A DNA stretch of 64,000 nucleotides from Leptospira sp. WS92.C1 (GCF_040833975.1 NZ_CP162130.1:1129501-1193500); one strand, 5' to 3'; counted from the first letter of the stretch, positions 50,906 to 62,636 are shown. The notes: a model not told the origin generated them from the letters alone. Numbers and translations are program-made.

Positions 50906-51600
50906 GTAAGGGAAGTCCGCCTGGAAAATACGGGACTTCCGTTTTTACGGAAGGCCTTGAGGAAAAGATCGATTCGGAATTGGTAGTTCGTCCTGTCGAA
51001 ATTCTTTATCAGATGGAAGAGGATGCCGCGAGGGAAGGTGTCCCCGTGCTTACACCCGCTTCGGGGGCGGTTTTGAGATTTCTCGTCGAAGCGGAGCAGC
51101 CCGAAGAAATTTTAGAACTCGGAACGGGATACGGAATTTCCCTTTTCTGGATGGCTTCCGGTTTAAAACGAATCGCAAAAATCATTTCTCTCGAACGAGA
51201 AATTTTTTACATAGCAAAAGTGCGATCCTATCTCGAAAAACACCCGTTCGGAGATTTGGACATCCATCTTCTCAAAACTCATTGTCTTCAATTTTTAAAG
51301 GAAGCCGAGGAAAATTCGAATCGGAACTGGTCAGGGAAGTTTGTTTTTATAGATTGTGATAAGGTTTTGTATCCGGAAATTTTTAGAATCCTTTCTCGTC
51401 TACGGCCGAGCGTAGCGGTGTTTGATAACGTGCTTTGGCACGGAAGAATTTTTGATTCCTCCAGACAGGCGCCATCGGATAAAGCGGTCCGCGAGTTTTG
51501 GGAAGAGGTAAAAAATTCAAATCTGTCTTATACCCTTTTCCCGGTCGGAGACGGTCTTCTTCAGATTCGGTTTGAAGAAAAGCAGTCATTCTATCCGTAA
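50902..51600 (+). CDS. Class I SAM-dependent O-methyltransferase
   Basis: This 232-residue protein has the SAM-binding motif [20 protein letters not shown], then the acidic EREIFYIAK strand, and [18 protein letters not shown] with the metal/SAM-site Asp. This is the caffeoyl-CoA O-methyltransferase-like family, which methylates hydroxyls on small molecules. It starts with an ATGA overlap with the MBL gene. Its substrate is unknown. Confidence 0.85.
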
Positions 51601-51666
51601 GCTAACGACTAAAAATACTAGTTGCGTTTTAAGACGCTGTGCTATACTTCCGCGTAGGAGATTCCT

Positions 51667-52433
51667 ATGTCACTCAAAAGTTTCCCGTTTCTAACTGCCA
51701 TCTTACTCTTGACCGCATTTTCCATTTCCGCTCAAAGTGGAGGTTCTAAGGAGGACGGAAAAGGGAGCGAGCTCGCAAATAATGCTGCCTCGGATCCTAA
51801 ATATCAAGGCGATTATTTGGAAGAATTTCATTATGCTCGAACCTTGGATTCCACCAAAGAAAAAATCAAAAACGATATCTTTGCTCTTTCAACGGTTACA
51901 AAAAATTTCGGATCCACGGTGCAAGGCTCCAGCGAAGAATTGACCGCCATCTGGAAACAATACAACGAAGCGCTTCAATATTATTACAGAAGACAATACG
52001 TAGTTGCGGGCAGAAAAATGCGCGAGACAAGCGAGAACGTCGATAAACTCTACAATAAATTTTCGGATCAATACAACAAAAGAACGGATCAACTTTTGGG
52101 AGAATGTGCGGATACAATCGTGAGCGTGGAACAGACCCAGGGTGGTCCTGCTCAATCTGCGACCGCAAGAAGCAGGGAAATTTCGATCAATCATCATAAA
52201 CTTCAAATCGCTTATTATCAAATGATTCAGGCCGACAGAATGAGAAGGGATTCGAGATATAAGGATTCTCTTATACACTTTCGTTTGGCGAAAGAATACG
52301 GGATTTCGATTTTGAGCAAACTAAAACCCGAAGAAGAAGGTAAGAATGTGCGCGAAAAATATAAGATAGATCTGAGCGATAATCGAAATATGATCTTTTC
52401 GGAATCGGACAATAAGGAATCGCAGAAAAAATA

Positions 52434-52434
<1 letters not shown>
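51667..52434 (+). CDS. Exported helical protein conserved in Leptospira style
   Basis: This 255-residue protein has a signal peptide (residues 1-22, ending FSISAQ). The mature part is mainly helical with many Lys/Glu/Tyr residues ([20 protein letters not shown]) and a [15 protein letters not shown] section. One Cys occurs in GECADTIV. It starts at ATG 51667 with a TAGGAGATTCCT site. It is coupled to the amidase gene, sharing the TAGTG stop/start. I do not recognise a family; the coupling suggests a role with cell-wall cutting. Confidence 0.7.
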
Positions 52435-53834
<1,400 letters not shown>

Positions 53835-53840
<6 letters not shown>

Positions 53841-53954
53841 GGATCCTTTTCAACCATTCCACACCCTGCAAAAAGCGGAACCCATCCATTTCTCCGGAAT
53901 GTTTTGGGCCCCACCTTCTTGCCCACTGTTCCCTGTAAAAAAGGATCCTCACTC
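53835..53954. repeat. Perfect 16-bp inverted repeat around an IS remnant start
   Basis: GAGTGAGGATCCTTTT (53835-53850) is perfectly inverted as AAAAGGATCCTCACTC (53939-53954). The left arm includes the amidase stop codon. The right arm lies within the transposase remnant. The spacing is 88 bases. It may be a terminator-like structure or a relic of insertion. Confidence 0.75.
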
Positions 53955-54343
53955 ACCTTCGATCCCAACACATTAAAGCCTCATAAACTCGCGGCGAAAC
54001 AACCTAAACCGACCACTAAACATCGTTTTAACTCCAAGTTCCCTCATCTCAATCTCGATTATTATACAGAACTCACTAAAAACCTCATCACCCAATGTTA
54101 TCCTAAGAACTGTCCTCACTGTAAAATTCCTCTTACGAAAGGTATTTCTACGAGAGAGAATGTTCTTCGTTGTTCTAAGTGCAATGGCCAGGTATCATTA
54201 ACGAAAGATACTCCATTAGAACACTTAAAATTACCGTTGTGGGTGTTCTCGTTCCTTCTAATCGAATCGATTGAACTGTTTCCACTAGGTCTTTCAGCTT
54301 CTGCTATTTGTAGAAAGTTATCTGTATCTAAAAACACTGGCAA
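53904..54343 (+). pseudogene. Truncated IS1595/ISXO2-type transposase
   Basis: The ORF runs to 54551, but only the first 145 or so residues look native. They carry a zinc ribbon CPHCKIPLTKG and RCSKCNGQVSLT, then TPLEHLKLPLWVFSFLLIE and LGLSASAICRKLSVSK, as in the N-terminal domain of ISXO2-like transposases. After about 54340 the frame is antisense to the sterol-desaturase gene and unrelated to the family. The catalytic domain is missing, so it cannot work. It defines one edge of an insertion or deletion that touches the neighbouring gene. Confidence 0.75.
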
Positions 54344-55191
54344 ATGGGAAACAGGATTTGTTTTAAGATCGATTTTGCCGGAAATTTATCAGGTTCGAAT
54401 AATCCGACTAAATTCGCGTCCATTTCTTTTTGAGGAAGATAATACGAACCGAAGAGAATATCCCAAAATACGAACGCACCCGAACTGTAGTTGTTATTTC
54501 CCTCCGCAGGAACTTTCGAATGGTGCCATCTATGCAACTCATTCATATTGAAGATTCGATTTAAGATTCCTAAACGGAAATCAATGTTCATGTGGTTATA
54601 GATCGATACGAAGTTATTCAGCATTCCCACGATCAAAACTGCGCCAGGATGTAATCCCAACAGTAGCGCCGGAAGTAAAACCCCTCCGGTAGTTAAGATC
54701 GTATTGATAGGATGCGATCGAAACGCATTCATCCAATACAATCTCTTCGGAGAATGATGAATCGAATGAACTCTCCAGAGAAAACCGTCTCTTGCATGTG
54801 AGAAACGATGAATCCAATAGGGAATTAGACCGGAAAAAAACATTCCAATCAAAATTTGAAACCATAGGGACGAGCCGCCTAAGTGAGTCGCCGATCCGCC
54901 GAATACAGAGAGAGATAGGTGAACGATTACCGCAACGACGACACCTGCAAAGGGCGCAACGATCGGTTGAATTACGAAAAAAAATAAATCGGATTTCGAA
55001 TCGGAATCCGATTCGTTCCATGTCTTTTCAAAAGGGATGAATCTTTCGAGCATCATTCCCATCAAAACCGAAAGTGAAAGAGTTGTGTATGCGATCCACA
55101 GATTCCCCAAATTTCGAATGAGAATCGTTGAAAACGAAAGAAAAAGAATCGGGAATCCGACGTATCGAATGCCTTGTTTAAAAAGCATCAT
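54328..55191 (-). CDS. Sterol desaturase / fatty-acid hydroxylase family protein
   Basis: This 287-residue membrane protein has several hydrophobic segments and the three His clusters of the family: HRFSH near residue 128, HSIHHS about 14 residues further on, and HRWHH in the C-terminal third. The His clusters bind a di-iron centre that hydroxylates or desaturates lipids. The start is ATG 55191, behind AGGAGTATGCAAAT. The C-terminus overlaps the transposase remnant by 16 bases; the last few residues (ICQCF) may not be the original end. An operator-like site lies just upstream (55208-55227). Confidence 0.88.
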   Translation of the reverse strand: MMLFKQGIRYVGFPILFLSFSTILIRNLGNLWIAYTTLSLSVLMGMMLERFIPFEKTWNESDSDSKSDLFFFVIQPIVAPFAGVVVAVIVHLSLSVFGGSATHLGGSSLWFQILIGMFFSGLIPYWIHRFSHARDGFLWRVHSIHHSPKRLYWMNAFRSHPINTILTTGGVLLPALLLGLHPGAVLIVGMLNNFVSIYNHMNIDFRLGILNRIFNMNELHRWHHSKVPAEGNNNYSSGAFVFWDILFGSYYLPQKEMDANLVGLFEPDKFPAKSILKQILFPICQCF

Positions 55192-55207
55192 ATTTGCATA
55201 CTCCTAA

Positions 55208-55227
55208 ATATCTAGAATTAACGATAT
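55208..55227. promoter_or_regulatory. Putative ArsR operator before the desaturase gene
   Basis: ATATCTAGAATTAACGATAT has ATATC and GATAT arms around a ten-base centre. It closely matches ATATCTGAAATTAACAATAT at 55547-55566 in front of the arsR gene. The site lies 16 bases before the desaturase ATG, overlapping where RNA polymerase would bind or just downstream. Confidence 0.55.
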
Positions 55228-55243
55228 AATAAACAGAAAAAAA

Positions 55244-55540
55244 TCAGCAGCAACCTCGAAGATAAGAAGTTAATTTGGAAATATGTTCCAAGATCCGTTC
55301 GCGGTCGGGTTTATAATAGACTTCTTTCCCGGATTTTCTGCGAATCAAGATCCCGCCTTTTTTTAACTGATTTAAATGGGTAGAAATCGTGGATTGTCCC
55401 AATCCAGAAAGTTCGACCAATTCTCCAACTGTCTTTTCTTTGCCATCCGCAAAAGAAAGAAGAAGATTTAGGCGTGTCTCGCTCGCTAAAGCGGCGAGAA
55501 ATTCCTGGATACGGGGGTCTATTCCTTGATTCTTCCTCAT
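55244..55540 (-). CDS. ArsR-type winged-helix regulator
   Basis: This 98-residue protein has the ArsR fold with helix-turn-helix KTVGELVELSGLGQSTISTHLNQL and the wing RKSGKEVYYKPDRERI. The usual metal-binding pair ELCVCDL is absent; a Cys pair at the very C-terminus (LRGCC) could be a metal or redox sensor. It lies between the cation ATPase and desaturase genes, all on the minus strand. An operator-like site precedes its own start (55547-55566), so it probably represses itself and the desaturase. Confidence 0.9.
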   Translation of the reverse strand: MRKNQGIDPRIQEFLAALASETRLNLLLSFADGKEKTVGELVELSGLGQSTISTHLNQLKKGGILIRRKSGKEVYYKPDRERILEHISKLTSYLRGCC

Positions 55541-55546
55541 ATTTAT

Positions 55547-55566
55547 ATATCTGAAATTAACAATAT
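55547..55566. promoter_or_regulatory. Putative ArsR operator before the arsR gene
   Basis: ATATCTGAAATTAACAATAT is the partner of the 55208-55227 site (16 of 20 bases the same). It sits seven bases before the arsR ATG at 55540, in the gap after the ATPase gene. Confidence 0.55.
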
Positions 55567-55594
55567 GTATTTGTCGATAATTAAATAAACGATT

Positions 55595-58144
55595 TTAGGT
55601 TCTGATTGTCTTATTTCGAAAAATTATTTTCTTTAATTCCCATACGAAACTTGCCGTTAAACCGACTAAAATCGCGCCAAGGACTTCGCCGAACGGAATT
55701 ACTTCGAAACCGAAAAGCTTTCTGAGAGGATCAACCTGAAAGATGATCACAAATAGAAGAATCGTCAGCGATATGATCCAATAGGTGACGAAATTGTTTC
55801 GAAACGGAATTTTATAAAAAGGGACTTCTTCCGAAAGATGGATCAGAATCATTGCCAGATTCGAGGAGACTAAACCGATAAAGCCAAGCGCACGGATCTT
55901 TTCGTAAGTCCAATGTTCGTATTTTCCCCAGAAGGTGAACAGCACGAGCACGGCGAGAATCAAACCGCCTCGGAATAAACTGAGAGATAAGCCGCGAAAA
56001 CTGATCAAGTTTTCGTTTCTCTTTCGAGGAGGGGAATCAAGGATATGTCTGCCGGCATCCACGCCTTCGAATACAAGAGTACATGCAGGATCTATAATTA
56101 ATTCCAATAATAAGACATGAGCAGGAAAAAAATAAATCGGATCTCCCGTAAACACGGGAAGGATGGACATTCCGATAATCGGGATATGAACGGAAAAAAT
56201 GTAGGAGACGCTCTTTCGAATATTCTCGTAAATCCGTCTTCCCAATAGGACCGCTTTTACGATCGATGAAAAATTATCATCCAAGAGGACCAGATCCGAA
56301 GCTTCTCTGGCTACGTCCGTACCTCTCTTTCCCATGGAGATCCCGATATGCGCCGCTTGCAACGCGAGTGTGTCATTCACGCCGTCTCCTGTCATTGCAA
56401 CGATCTCTCCTTTGTTCTGAAAACAACGGACGAGTCTTAGCTTCTGATGCGGAAGAATTCTACAAAAGATACGAACGTCGCCTAAACGCGACGTCAACTC
56501 GGAGTCGTTTAACGATTCTAACTCGTCTCCGCTGAGAACCGAATCGGAACGGTCAAGGCCGATTTGATCTGCAATCGACTTGGCGGTTCCCGCGTGATCT
56601 CCCGTAATCATAACGACCTTAATCCCCGCGCGTTTGCATTCGGAAATGGAATTAGGAACGGATTCTCGGATGGGATCTTCTAAAAGTACAAGACCTAAAA
56701 ACTCGAAATTCAAATCGTGTTGATCTTCGGGAAGCTTCCGTTTTGATACGTTCGATTTCGCGACCCCCAGGATTCTAAATCCTTTCGAAGAATATCTTTC
56801 GACTACATTTTCCAATTCGCGGATTCGTTCTTGGGACAAATGACAAAGATCGAAAATCGCCTCAGGCGCTCCTTTCGCTCCGACGGAAAGCGTTTCGACG
56901 GTTTCATCGGATAACCATGCATAACTCAGGGCCATCAGTTTCGGCGATAACGGATATTCTTTTTTTAGTTCCCAGTCGAAATGAATGTGTTCCGTGCCGG
57001 AAAGAAACTCGATGCCAAGTTCTTGAATCGCCTTTTCCATCGGATCATAAGGATCTTTTTTAGAAGCGAGCAGAGCGAATTCCAAAAGCCGATGAAACGA
57101 TTCCGGGATTGCAGTAAGTTTGGAATCGCATTCTAAATATTCCCCGTCGCAGTATAATCCCCGCACTTTCATTTTGTTTTCGGTAAGCGTTCCGGTTTTA
57201 TCGACGCATAACACCGTCGCTGCGCCCAACGTCTCGATCGCGCTCAATTCTTTTGTCAATACTCCGATTTTTGAAATTCTCCACGCACCTAAGGAAAAGA
57301 AGACACTCAACACTACGGGAATTTCCTCCGGTAAAACTGCCATGGAAAAGGTCAATCCCGCGAGAACCGCTTCCAACCAGCGTCCAGTTCTATAGCCGAA
57401 TCCTAATATTAGAAAAATGCATAGTATTCCGGCAAACAAAGAGAATACGATCGTAAACCTTTTCGTTTCGGCTTGAAGCGGGCTTTCCGATTGGGCGATT
57501 TGCCGAAGTTCAGTTCCGATTTTTCCGATTTCGGTGTGATTACCCGTTGCGGTCACCAGGAAAACGCCCTCTCCGGAAAGAACCGTGCTTCCCGCAAATA
57601 CTCTGCACTTTCGATTCATTGAGGAAATTGGAACGTTCACGTCGGCTTCTTTTGGAATACCGTCGGATTCTCCCGTGAGAAGGGATTCGTCGACGTTTAG
57701 ATTTAAGGAGAAGATCAGAGATCCATCAGCGGGAATTCGGTCCCCTTCTTGAAGGATGATGATATCTTCCGGGACGATTTCTCGCGATGGTATGACGCCG
57801 ATTTTTCCGTCTCGGATCACCCTTGCTCGCAGCGGTGAAAGTTCCTTTAAGGAGGATAGAGCTTTTTCGGATTTGTTTTTCTGATAGATCGTAATTGAAA
57901 TCACGGCAATTACGGCGACGGACAACATTGCCGTTTCGTCCAAGTTGCCTAAAAGTCCGTATACGGTTCCGCACAAGATTAGCAAAATCAACATCGGCTC
58001 CGAGATCACTGAAAGGACGTCCTTGAAAAAGGAAGGTTTATGCGTACTGAGTTCGTTCGCCCCGAATCGTTTCAGTTTTAATTCGGCTTCTTCGGAGGTT
58101 TGACCTTGGGATATATATTCTTTGTCTGACTTTATGATCGTCAA
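55595..58144 (-). CDS. P2A-type cation-transporting ATPase
   Basis: This 849-residue P-type ATPase has the phosphorylation motif DKTGTLTEN with Asp315, the actuator TGES in DESLLTGESDGIPKE, the hinge MTGDGVNDTLALQAAHIG and the membrane PEEIP motif in MAVLPEEIPVVLS, as in calcium/manganese-type pumps. The usual ten helices are present. It starts at TTG 58144, with a clear GAAAGGAAG site seven bases upstream. It is the first of the three minus-strand genes with arsR and the desaturase, but the intervening operator-like sites suggest separate promoters. The ion (Ca2+ or Mn2+) is not proven. Confidence 0.9.
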   Translation of the reverse strand: MTIIKSDKEYISQGQTSEEAELKLKRFGANELSTHKPSFFKDVLSVISEPMLILLILCGTVYGLLGNLDETAMLSVAVIAVISITIYQKNKSEKALSSLKELSPLRARVIRDGKIGVIPSREIVPEDIIILQEGDRIPADGSLIFSLNLNVDESLLTGESDGIPKEADVNVPISSMNRKCRVFAGSTVLSGEGVFLVTATGNHTEIGKIGTELRQIAQSESPLQAETKRFTIVFSLFAGILCIFLILGFGYRTGRWLEAVLAGLTFSMAVLPEEIPVVLSVFFSLGAWRISKIGVLTKELSAIETLGAATVLCVDKTGTLTENKMKVRGLYCDGEYLECDSKLTAIPESFHRLLEFALLASKKDPYDPMEKAIQELGIEFLSGTEHIHFDWELKKEYPLSPKLMALSYAWLSDETVETLSVGAKGAPEAIFDLCHLSQERIRELENVVERYSSKGFRILGVAKSNVSKRKLPEDQHDLNFEFLGLVLLEDPIRESVPNSISECKRAGIKVVMITGDHAGTAKSIADQIGLDRSDSVLSGDELESLNDSELTSRLGDVRIFCRILPHQKLRLVRCFQNKGEIVAMTGDGVNDTLALQAAHIGISMGKRGTDVAREASDLVLLDDNFSSIVKAVLLGRRIYENIRKSVSYIFSVHIPIIGMSILPVFTGDPIYFFPAHVLLLELIIDPACTLVFEGVDAGRHILDSPPRKRNENLISFRGLSLSLFRGGLILAVLVLFTFWGKYEHWTYEKIRALGFIGLVSSNLAMILIHLSEEVPFYKIPFRNNFVTYWIISLTILLFVIIFQVDPLRKLFGFEVIPFGEVLGAILVGLTASFVWELKKIIFRNKTIRT

Positions 58145-58830
58145 GAATCACTTCCTTTCAAATCGAAAATCTCGTATCGTAAATTGCATTATGAGTGTAT
58201 AATATATGTTCGATCGGGTTCCGTTTCGGTCCCTTTCCTTTATGGAATCGATTTCCATCGAGGTCAACCGGTAAAGTTAAAAAGATCAAATCTGCGGTCG
58301 GAAAGCGACGTCGATTTCGTAAAGAGTTTTCTAGTGCGGTTCGAGCGGGAAGGATTTTTATCAATTAAAAAAGGACTGATTTCGGCTTGACAAAGCGGAC
58401 ATAGTAATCGCTGGAAATGCCGAAAAATTAACGACTAACTAAACTATGAATCACCCGGATTCCAATCGAAAGCTTCTCAAAAACCTGCGCGCGTTCCATT
58501 TTAAAACATCTTACGCATTTCCAGAATGAACGACTCGAACGGAAACGAAGTCGCATGGGCTTTGGAGACTTTTATTTCGATGTAAGTCCAAAATACGGCG
58601 AAAATTGGTTTATTAAAGGCGATGAGCTTTCAAAAGCTATTGAGGATTCGTATTTAAGGCGGTTCAGTTAGGTTGTGTTGATGTTTTCGTCTTCAATTTG
58701 TTAGGTCATCAGGTGAATATTATCACTACATACAAAATCGAAAAGAACGAGGATTTAACTTCAGAAGATTAGTCAATTTATTTCAGAAGAATTGTAAGGG
58801 GAATACTATTACTGTACAGACTTAAAGACC
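58145..58830. other. Spacer with possible small coding remnants
   Basis: No full gene is seen. A short run of good coding text begins at ATG 58557 (MGFGDFYFDVSPKYGENW) and ends with a stop after about 38 codons, with no partner either side; it could be the end of a lost gene. The left part (58145-58260) holds the promoter region of the ATPase gene. The patatin-like gene starts at 58831 without a ribosome-binding site. Confidence 0.45.
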
Positions 58831-59892
58831 GTGAACGCGATATTGCCTAACGGAATCCAAAAAGAACTCGTTTTTCTGATCGATTCTTTTTTTACAAATT
58901 GGAAAAAGATCGAATCCATTTTAAAGGAATTTCCAACGATCTCTCATTCGATCATACGAAAAGATGTGGTCGCCGATTTTGGGAGACTCTCTCGTAAACT
59001 GACGGGCAAAAGTATCGGAATTGCTTTATCGGGAGGCGGAGCGAAGGGATTTGCACATCTTGGTCTTCTCAAATGTTTTGAAGAAAACGATATTCCTGTA
59101 GATATGATTTCCGGAACAAGCGCCGGCGCGATTATGGGCGGTTTGTTTGCGATGGGTCTTAGCTCTTCGGACATTCTTCCCCTCATCCGAAATTTTTGGT
59201 TGGATCGAAACATACTCGGAGATTTTACATTTCCTTTTGTTTCTCTTGTTCGTGGTAAAAGATATTCGGGTGCGATCCATGAATTTTTTAAAGATAGAAA
59301 TATCGAGACACTTCCGATTCCGTTTTATGCGATCGCCTGAAATTTGACCAAAGCTGAGCGAAAGGTTTTTGACAGAGGACTTTTGTGGAAAGCAGTAAGA
59401 TCGAGCACTTCCATTCCTGGAATTTTTCCACCGTATTCCGAATCCGGAGAATTGTATGTGGACGGAGGTTTGCTCGATAACCTCCCGGGATCTATCTTGA
59501 AGGAGAAGGGAGCGGGAATTTTGATCTCAGTGGATCTTGGCGGCGGCGCACAACTCGACAAAGATCTGATGTATCATCATTTGCTAAGTCTTCAGTATCA
59601 CGGCGAAGGGCCTTCCTTTTTCAATCTTTTGTTTTACCATCTCAAAAGACAGACCTTAAAGACAAAGTATACCGGATTTGCCGAGATCATGATGCGTTCT
59701 ATGATGTTATCGAGTAAAAATACCTTGAATCGGACAAAAGAGACATCCGATCTTTATATAGAGTTGCCGGTGAGCGGTTACTCCACCTTTGATTGGGATC
59801 AATTTCAGAAGTTGTATGATATCGGATATGAGACCGCAAAAAAGAATATTCACGCCTGGAAAACCGAAATTAAGAAAAAACTAAATTCATAA
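58831..59892 (+). pseudogene. Patatin-like phospholipase broken by one in-frame TGA
   Basis: A single frame of about 353 codons is interrupted only by TGA at 59338-59340, between FYAIA and NLTKAERKVF. The patatin/NTE signatures lie on both sides: GIALSGGGAKGFAHLGLL (oxyanion loop) and the nucleophile Ser97 in SGTSAGAIMGG before the stop, and the catalytic Asp211 in YVDGGLLDNLPG after it. Relatives in this family read A-[CT]-N-L-T here, so a Cys or Thr codon has probably mutated to stop. It also lacks the upstream cyclic-nucleotide domain of NTE-like members. The first start is GTG without ribosome-binding site, so the 5' end may also be lost. Confidence 0.8.
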
Positions 59893-59936
59893 TCCTTAAT
59901 TTTTTCATTGAAATCATTTTCCGCCGGTGTCTACTA

Positions 59937-62636
59937 TTGTCCTCTTTTGATAACAGAATGCGGCCATCCGAAATCACATCCTTGGAAGAATTTGCAGATG
60001 AGATTACTTCCTTTCACGATCAGATTTGTATTCTCGAGGAACGTACAACCGGAAAAATCCTATTTTCAAAGGAATGTTTCCGTTTTTGGGAATTTCGCCA
60101 GTATCAACAGATCCCGAACGGTTTTTCCTCTTTTTTATTTCATCTCCATGGAAGAATTCGGAACTATGCCGAATTTACGGAAGATATCCTTACGAGACAT
60201 ATCGAAGATTCGGAATACTTTAACACCTTATTTGCGGAAGGTTATATTCTAAGTTTTTTTTGGAAATCTGTGTTTCCCGAAAAAGATTCCGATTATCGTC
60301 TTTATACGTTTGAAATTTTGGCCAGGGAAGGGGAATTTACGGATTCGAATCCGGACGTTCCGATCGATTCTATTTTTTATAAACTCCCGGAGCCGGCGTT
60401 CGTATTCGATTCTTATACATTAAGATTTCTTTGTGTAAACGACGCGGCGATTCATCTTTACGGATATTCTCGTGAAGAATTTTCCTCTATGAATCTTCTT
60501 GAAATTCGCCCCGAAGAAGACAGGGCGGAAATGGAGACTACGATTCGAAATTATTCCAAGGAACCGGGGATTCAATCCAGAGGAATTTGGAGGCATTGTA
60601 GAAGGGATAACAAAATCCTGTATATGAAAATCTCCTCCAATCAAATTCCGTACGGAAATTCCTTTGCGATCTTGGCAACTCTTACGAACGTTTCGGATAC
60701 GATAGAAACAAATTACGCCTTAAAACAAAATCGTGCCGAAAAACAATCGATCATAGAAAGTATGTCCGATCGATATTTCGCTCTTTCCAGAGATTGGAGA
60801 TTTATTTCAGCCAATCAACAATCTCTCGTTATGTTAGGAAAAACGAAAGAGCAATTAATCGGTAAAAAAATTTGGGATCTTTATACAAGCTCGAACGCTT
60901 TGTTTTTTAAGGAAAAATACGAACTTGCAGTAAATTCCAAAAAACCGATTTTTTTCGAATATAGGATGGAAGCGACCGGGAATACGGCGGAATTCAGACT
61001 CTTTCCTTTTGAAGAAGGCCTTTCTGTTTTTTTTCGAGATATCACAGAAAAACGAAGAAGAGAAACAGAACAAAACGTTCTTCGAGAAATATCGGTAAGA
61101 ATTCCGCAAGCAAACAGCCTAAAGGAATCGTTCGAAATTTTGTTTGATGTGATTTGCAGCGCAACTTCTTGGAAGTTCGCGCAGACTTGGAGATATCATA
61201 ACAACGAACTCATATTGGAAGATCATTCCCCATGGTTTTCTACGAATTCGATATTTTTACGTTATCGAATTTTGTCCTTTGAAACAAAATTTTCGCCCAT
61301 GGAGGGAATGATCGGAAAGGTCTTTTCGACCGGAAAAATTTTATTTTCAAAGGATGTGCAAAAAGAGTCGGAATTTAAAAGAACCGATCAAGCAATACAA
61401 TCTGGAATCAAATCTTGGATCGGGATTCCGTTAAAAACGGGGCATGAAAGTTATGTAATCGAATTTTGTACACCATTGGAAGTAGATTCTGGAAATTTGT
61501 ATATTCAAATGTTCGAATTGATTGCGGATCAAGTAGAGATTTTATTTAAAAACAAGGAAACCGAAGAGGAAAAAGATCAGTTTTTTAAATTATCAGGGGA
61601 CATGTTTCAAATTTCGACGTTGGATGGAAAGGTGATCGAGCGAAATCAAGCATGGGAAGAGGTTTTGGGTTATACCCATCAAGATTTGGAATCAAAGGAT
61701 CTCGCGGATATCGTATATTCGGAGGATCGTGAAGTGATGCTCAAGTTGAGAGAGGACTTTCGTAGAGATAAAAAAAATATTTCCTTCACTCTCAGATACG
61801 TTGCAAAAAACGGAGACATCAAAAGTATATTGTGGAAGGTTACGTTTTCGAAAGAAAACGGTCTTATTTATACAACCGGTAAGGATATCACAGAGATTCA
61901 GAAAACTCAGATTCAACTGGAAAATCTTACCAAAGAACTGAAACGATCCAACGCGGATTTGGAAGACTTTGCATTTATCGCTTCGCATGATCTTCAGGAG
62001 CCGCTTCGAAAGATCATGGCGTTCGGGGATAGGCTTGTTAAAAAGTCTTTAGCTCTGGATCCGGAGTCGATCGATTATCTGCACAGGATGTCCTCTTCCG
62101 CGGATCGACTGTCCAATTTGATAGAAGGGCTTTTGTCCTATTCCAGAATTAAAAGCAAATCGAAACCGTTTCAATATGTGGATCTGAATAAGATCCTCAA
62201 GGATTCGATCGGAGATTTGGAAATTTATATCAAAGAAAAAAACGCAAAAGTGCTCGAGTCCGAAATCGGTTTTGTTTGGTGTGATCCGGTTCAGATAGGA
62301 ATGGTATTTCAGAACTTAATCAAGAATGGAATCAAATTTAACAAAAAGGAGATTCCGGAGATCATCATCCAATGTGTTTCGCATCCGACAGAAACCGGCT
62401 GGATCCGAATTACTTTTTTTGACAACGGAATCGGCTTTGACAAAAAGCACGGAGATAAGATCTTTACGCTCTTTCAGAGACTTCATAGTCGGGAAGAATT
62501 TGAGGGAAACGGAATCGGACTCGCGGTTTGTAAAAAAATAATAGAGCTACACGGAGGAAGAATTTACGCCGAAAGTGTTTTGGGTAGCGGTTCTACGTTT
62601 TATGTGGACTTGCCGGGATCCCTAAAGGCCGTTTAA
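59937..62636 (+). CDS. Sensor histidine kinase with three PAS and a GAF domain
   Basis: This 899-residue protein is soluble, with no membrane helix. After about 140 unassigned residues come PAS domains near 145-265, 275-375 and 550-665 (the first with FVFDSYTLRFLCVNDAA, the third with GDMFQISTLDGKVIERNQAW) and a GAF-like domain near 390-540. The kinase core has the phospho-acceptor His684 in FIASHDLQEPLRKIMAFG and the ATP-binding N and G boxes LIKNGIKFN, DNGIGFD and GNGIGLAVCKKII. DHp of this type is common in bacteriophytochrome-like kinases. The start is TTG 59937 or ATG 59958. It is followed closely by a response regulator gene. The signal is unknown. Confidence 0.88.
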   Translation: MSSFDNRMRPSEITSLEEFADEITSFHDQICILEERTTGKILFSKECFRFWEFRQYQQIPNGFSSFLFHLHGRIRNYAEFTEDILTRHIEDSEYFNTLFAEGYILSFFWKSVFPEKDSDYRLYTFEILAREGEFTDSNPDVPIDSIFYKLPEPAFVFDSYTLRFLCVNDAAIHLYGYSREEFSSMNLLEIRPEEDRAEMETTIRNYSKEPGIQSRGIWRHCRRDNKILYMKISSNQIPYGNSFAILATLTNVSDTIETNYALKQNRAEKQSIIESMSDRYFALSRDWRFISANQQSLVMLGKTKEQLIGKKIWDLYTSSNALFFKEKYELAVNSKKPIFFEYRMEATGNTAEFRLFPFEEGLSVFFRDITEKRRRETEQNVLREISVRIPQANSLKESFEILFDVICSATSWKFAQTWRYHNNELILEDHSPWFSTNSIFLRYRILSFETKFSPMEGMIGKVFSTGKILFSKDVQKESEFKRTDQAIQSGIKSWIGIPLKTGHESYVIEFCTPLEVDSGNLYIQMFELIADQVEILFKNKETEEEKDQFFKLSGDMFQISTLDGKVIERNQAWEEVLGYTHQDLESKDLADIVYSEDREVMLKLREDFRRDKKNISFTLRYVAKNGDIKSILWKVTFSKENGLIYTTGKDITEIQKTQIQLENLTKELKRSNADLEDFAFIASHDLQEPLRKIMAFGDRLVKKSLALDPESIDYLHRMSSSADRLSNLIEGLLSYSRIKSKSKPFQYVDLNKILKDSIGDLEIYIKEKNAKVLESEIGFVWCDPVQIGMVFQNLIKNGIKFNKKEIPEIIIQCVSHPTETGWIRITFFDNGIGFDKKHGDKIFTLFQRLHSREEFEGNGIGLAVCKKIIELHGGRIYAESVLGSGSTFYVDLPGSLKAV

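Noticed and set aside
53904..54551. Complete 215-residue zinc-ribbon protein
   Set aside because: Only the first part matches a transposase; the remainder is antisense to the desaturase gene and has no family likeness.
59338..59340. Selenocysteine codon in the patatin-like gene
   Set aside because: There is no hairpin immediately after the TGA, no selenium genes in the window, and the position is not catalytic in this family.
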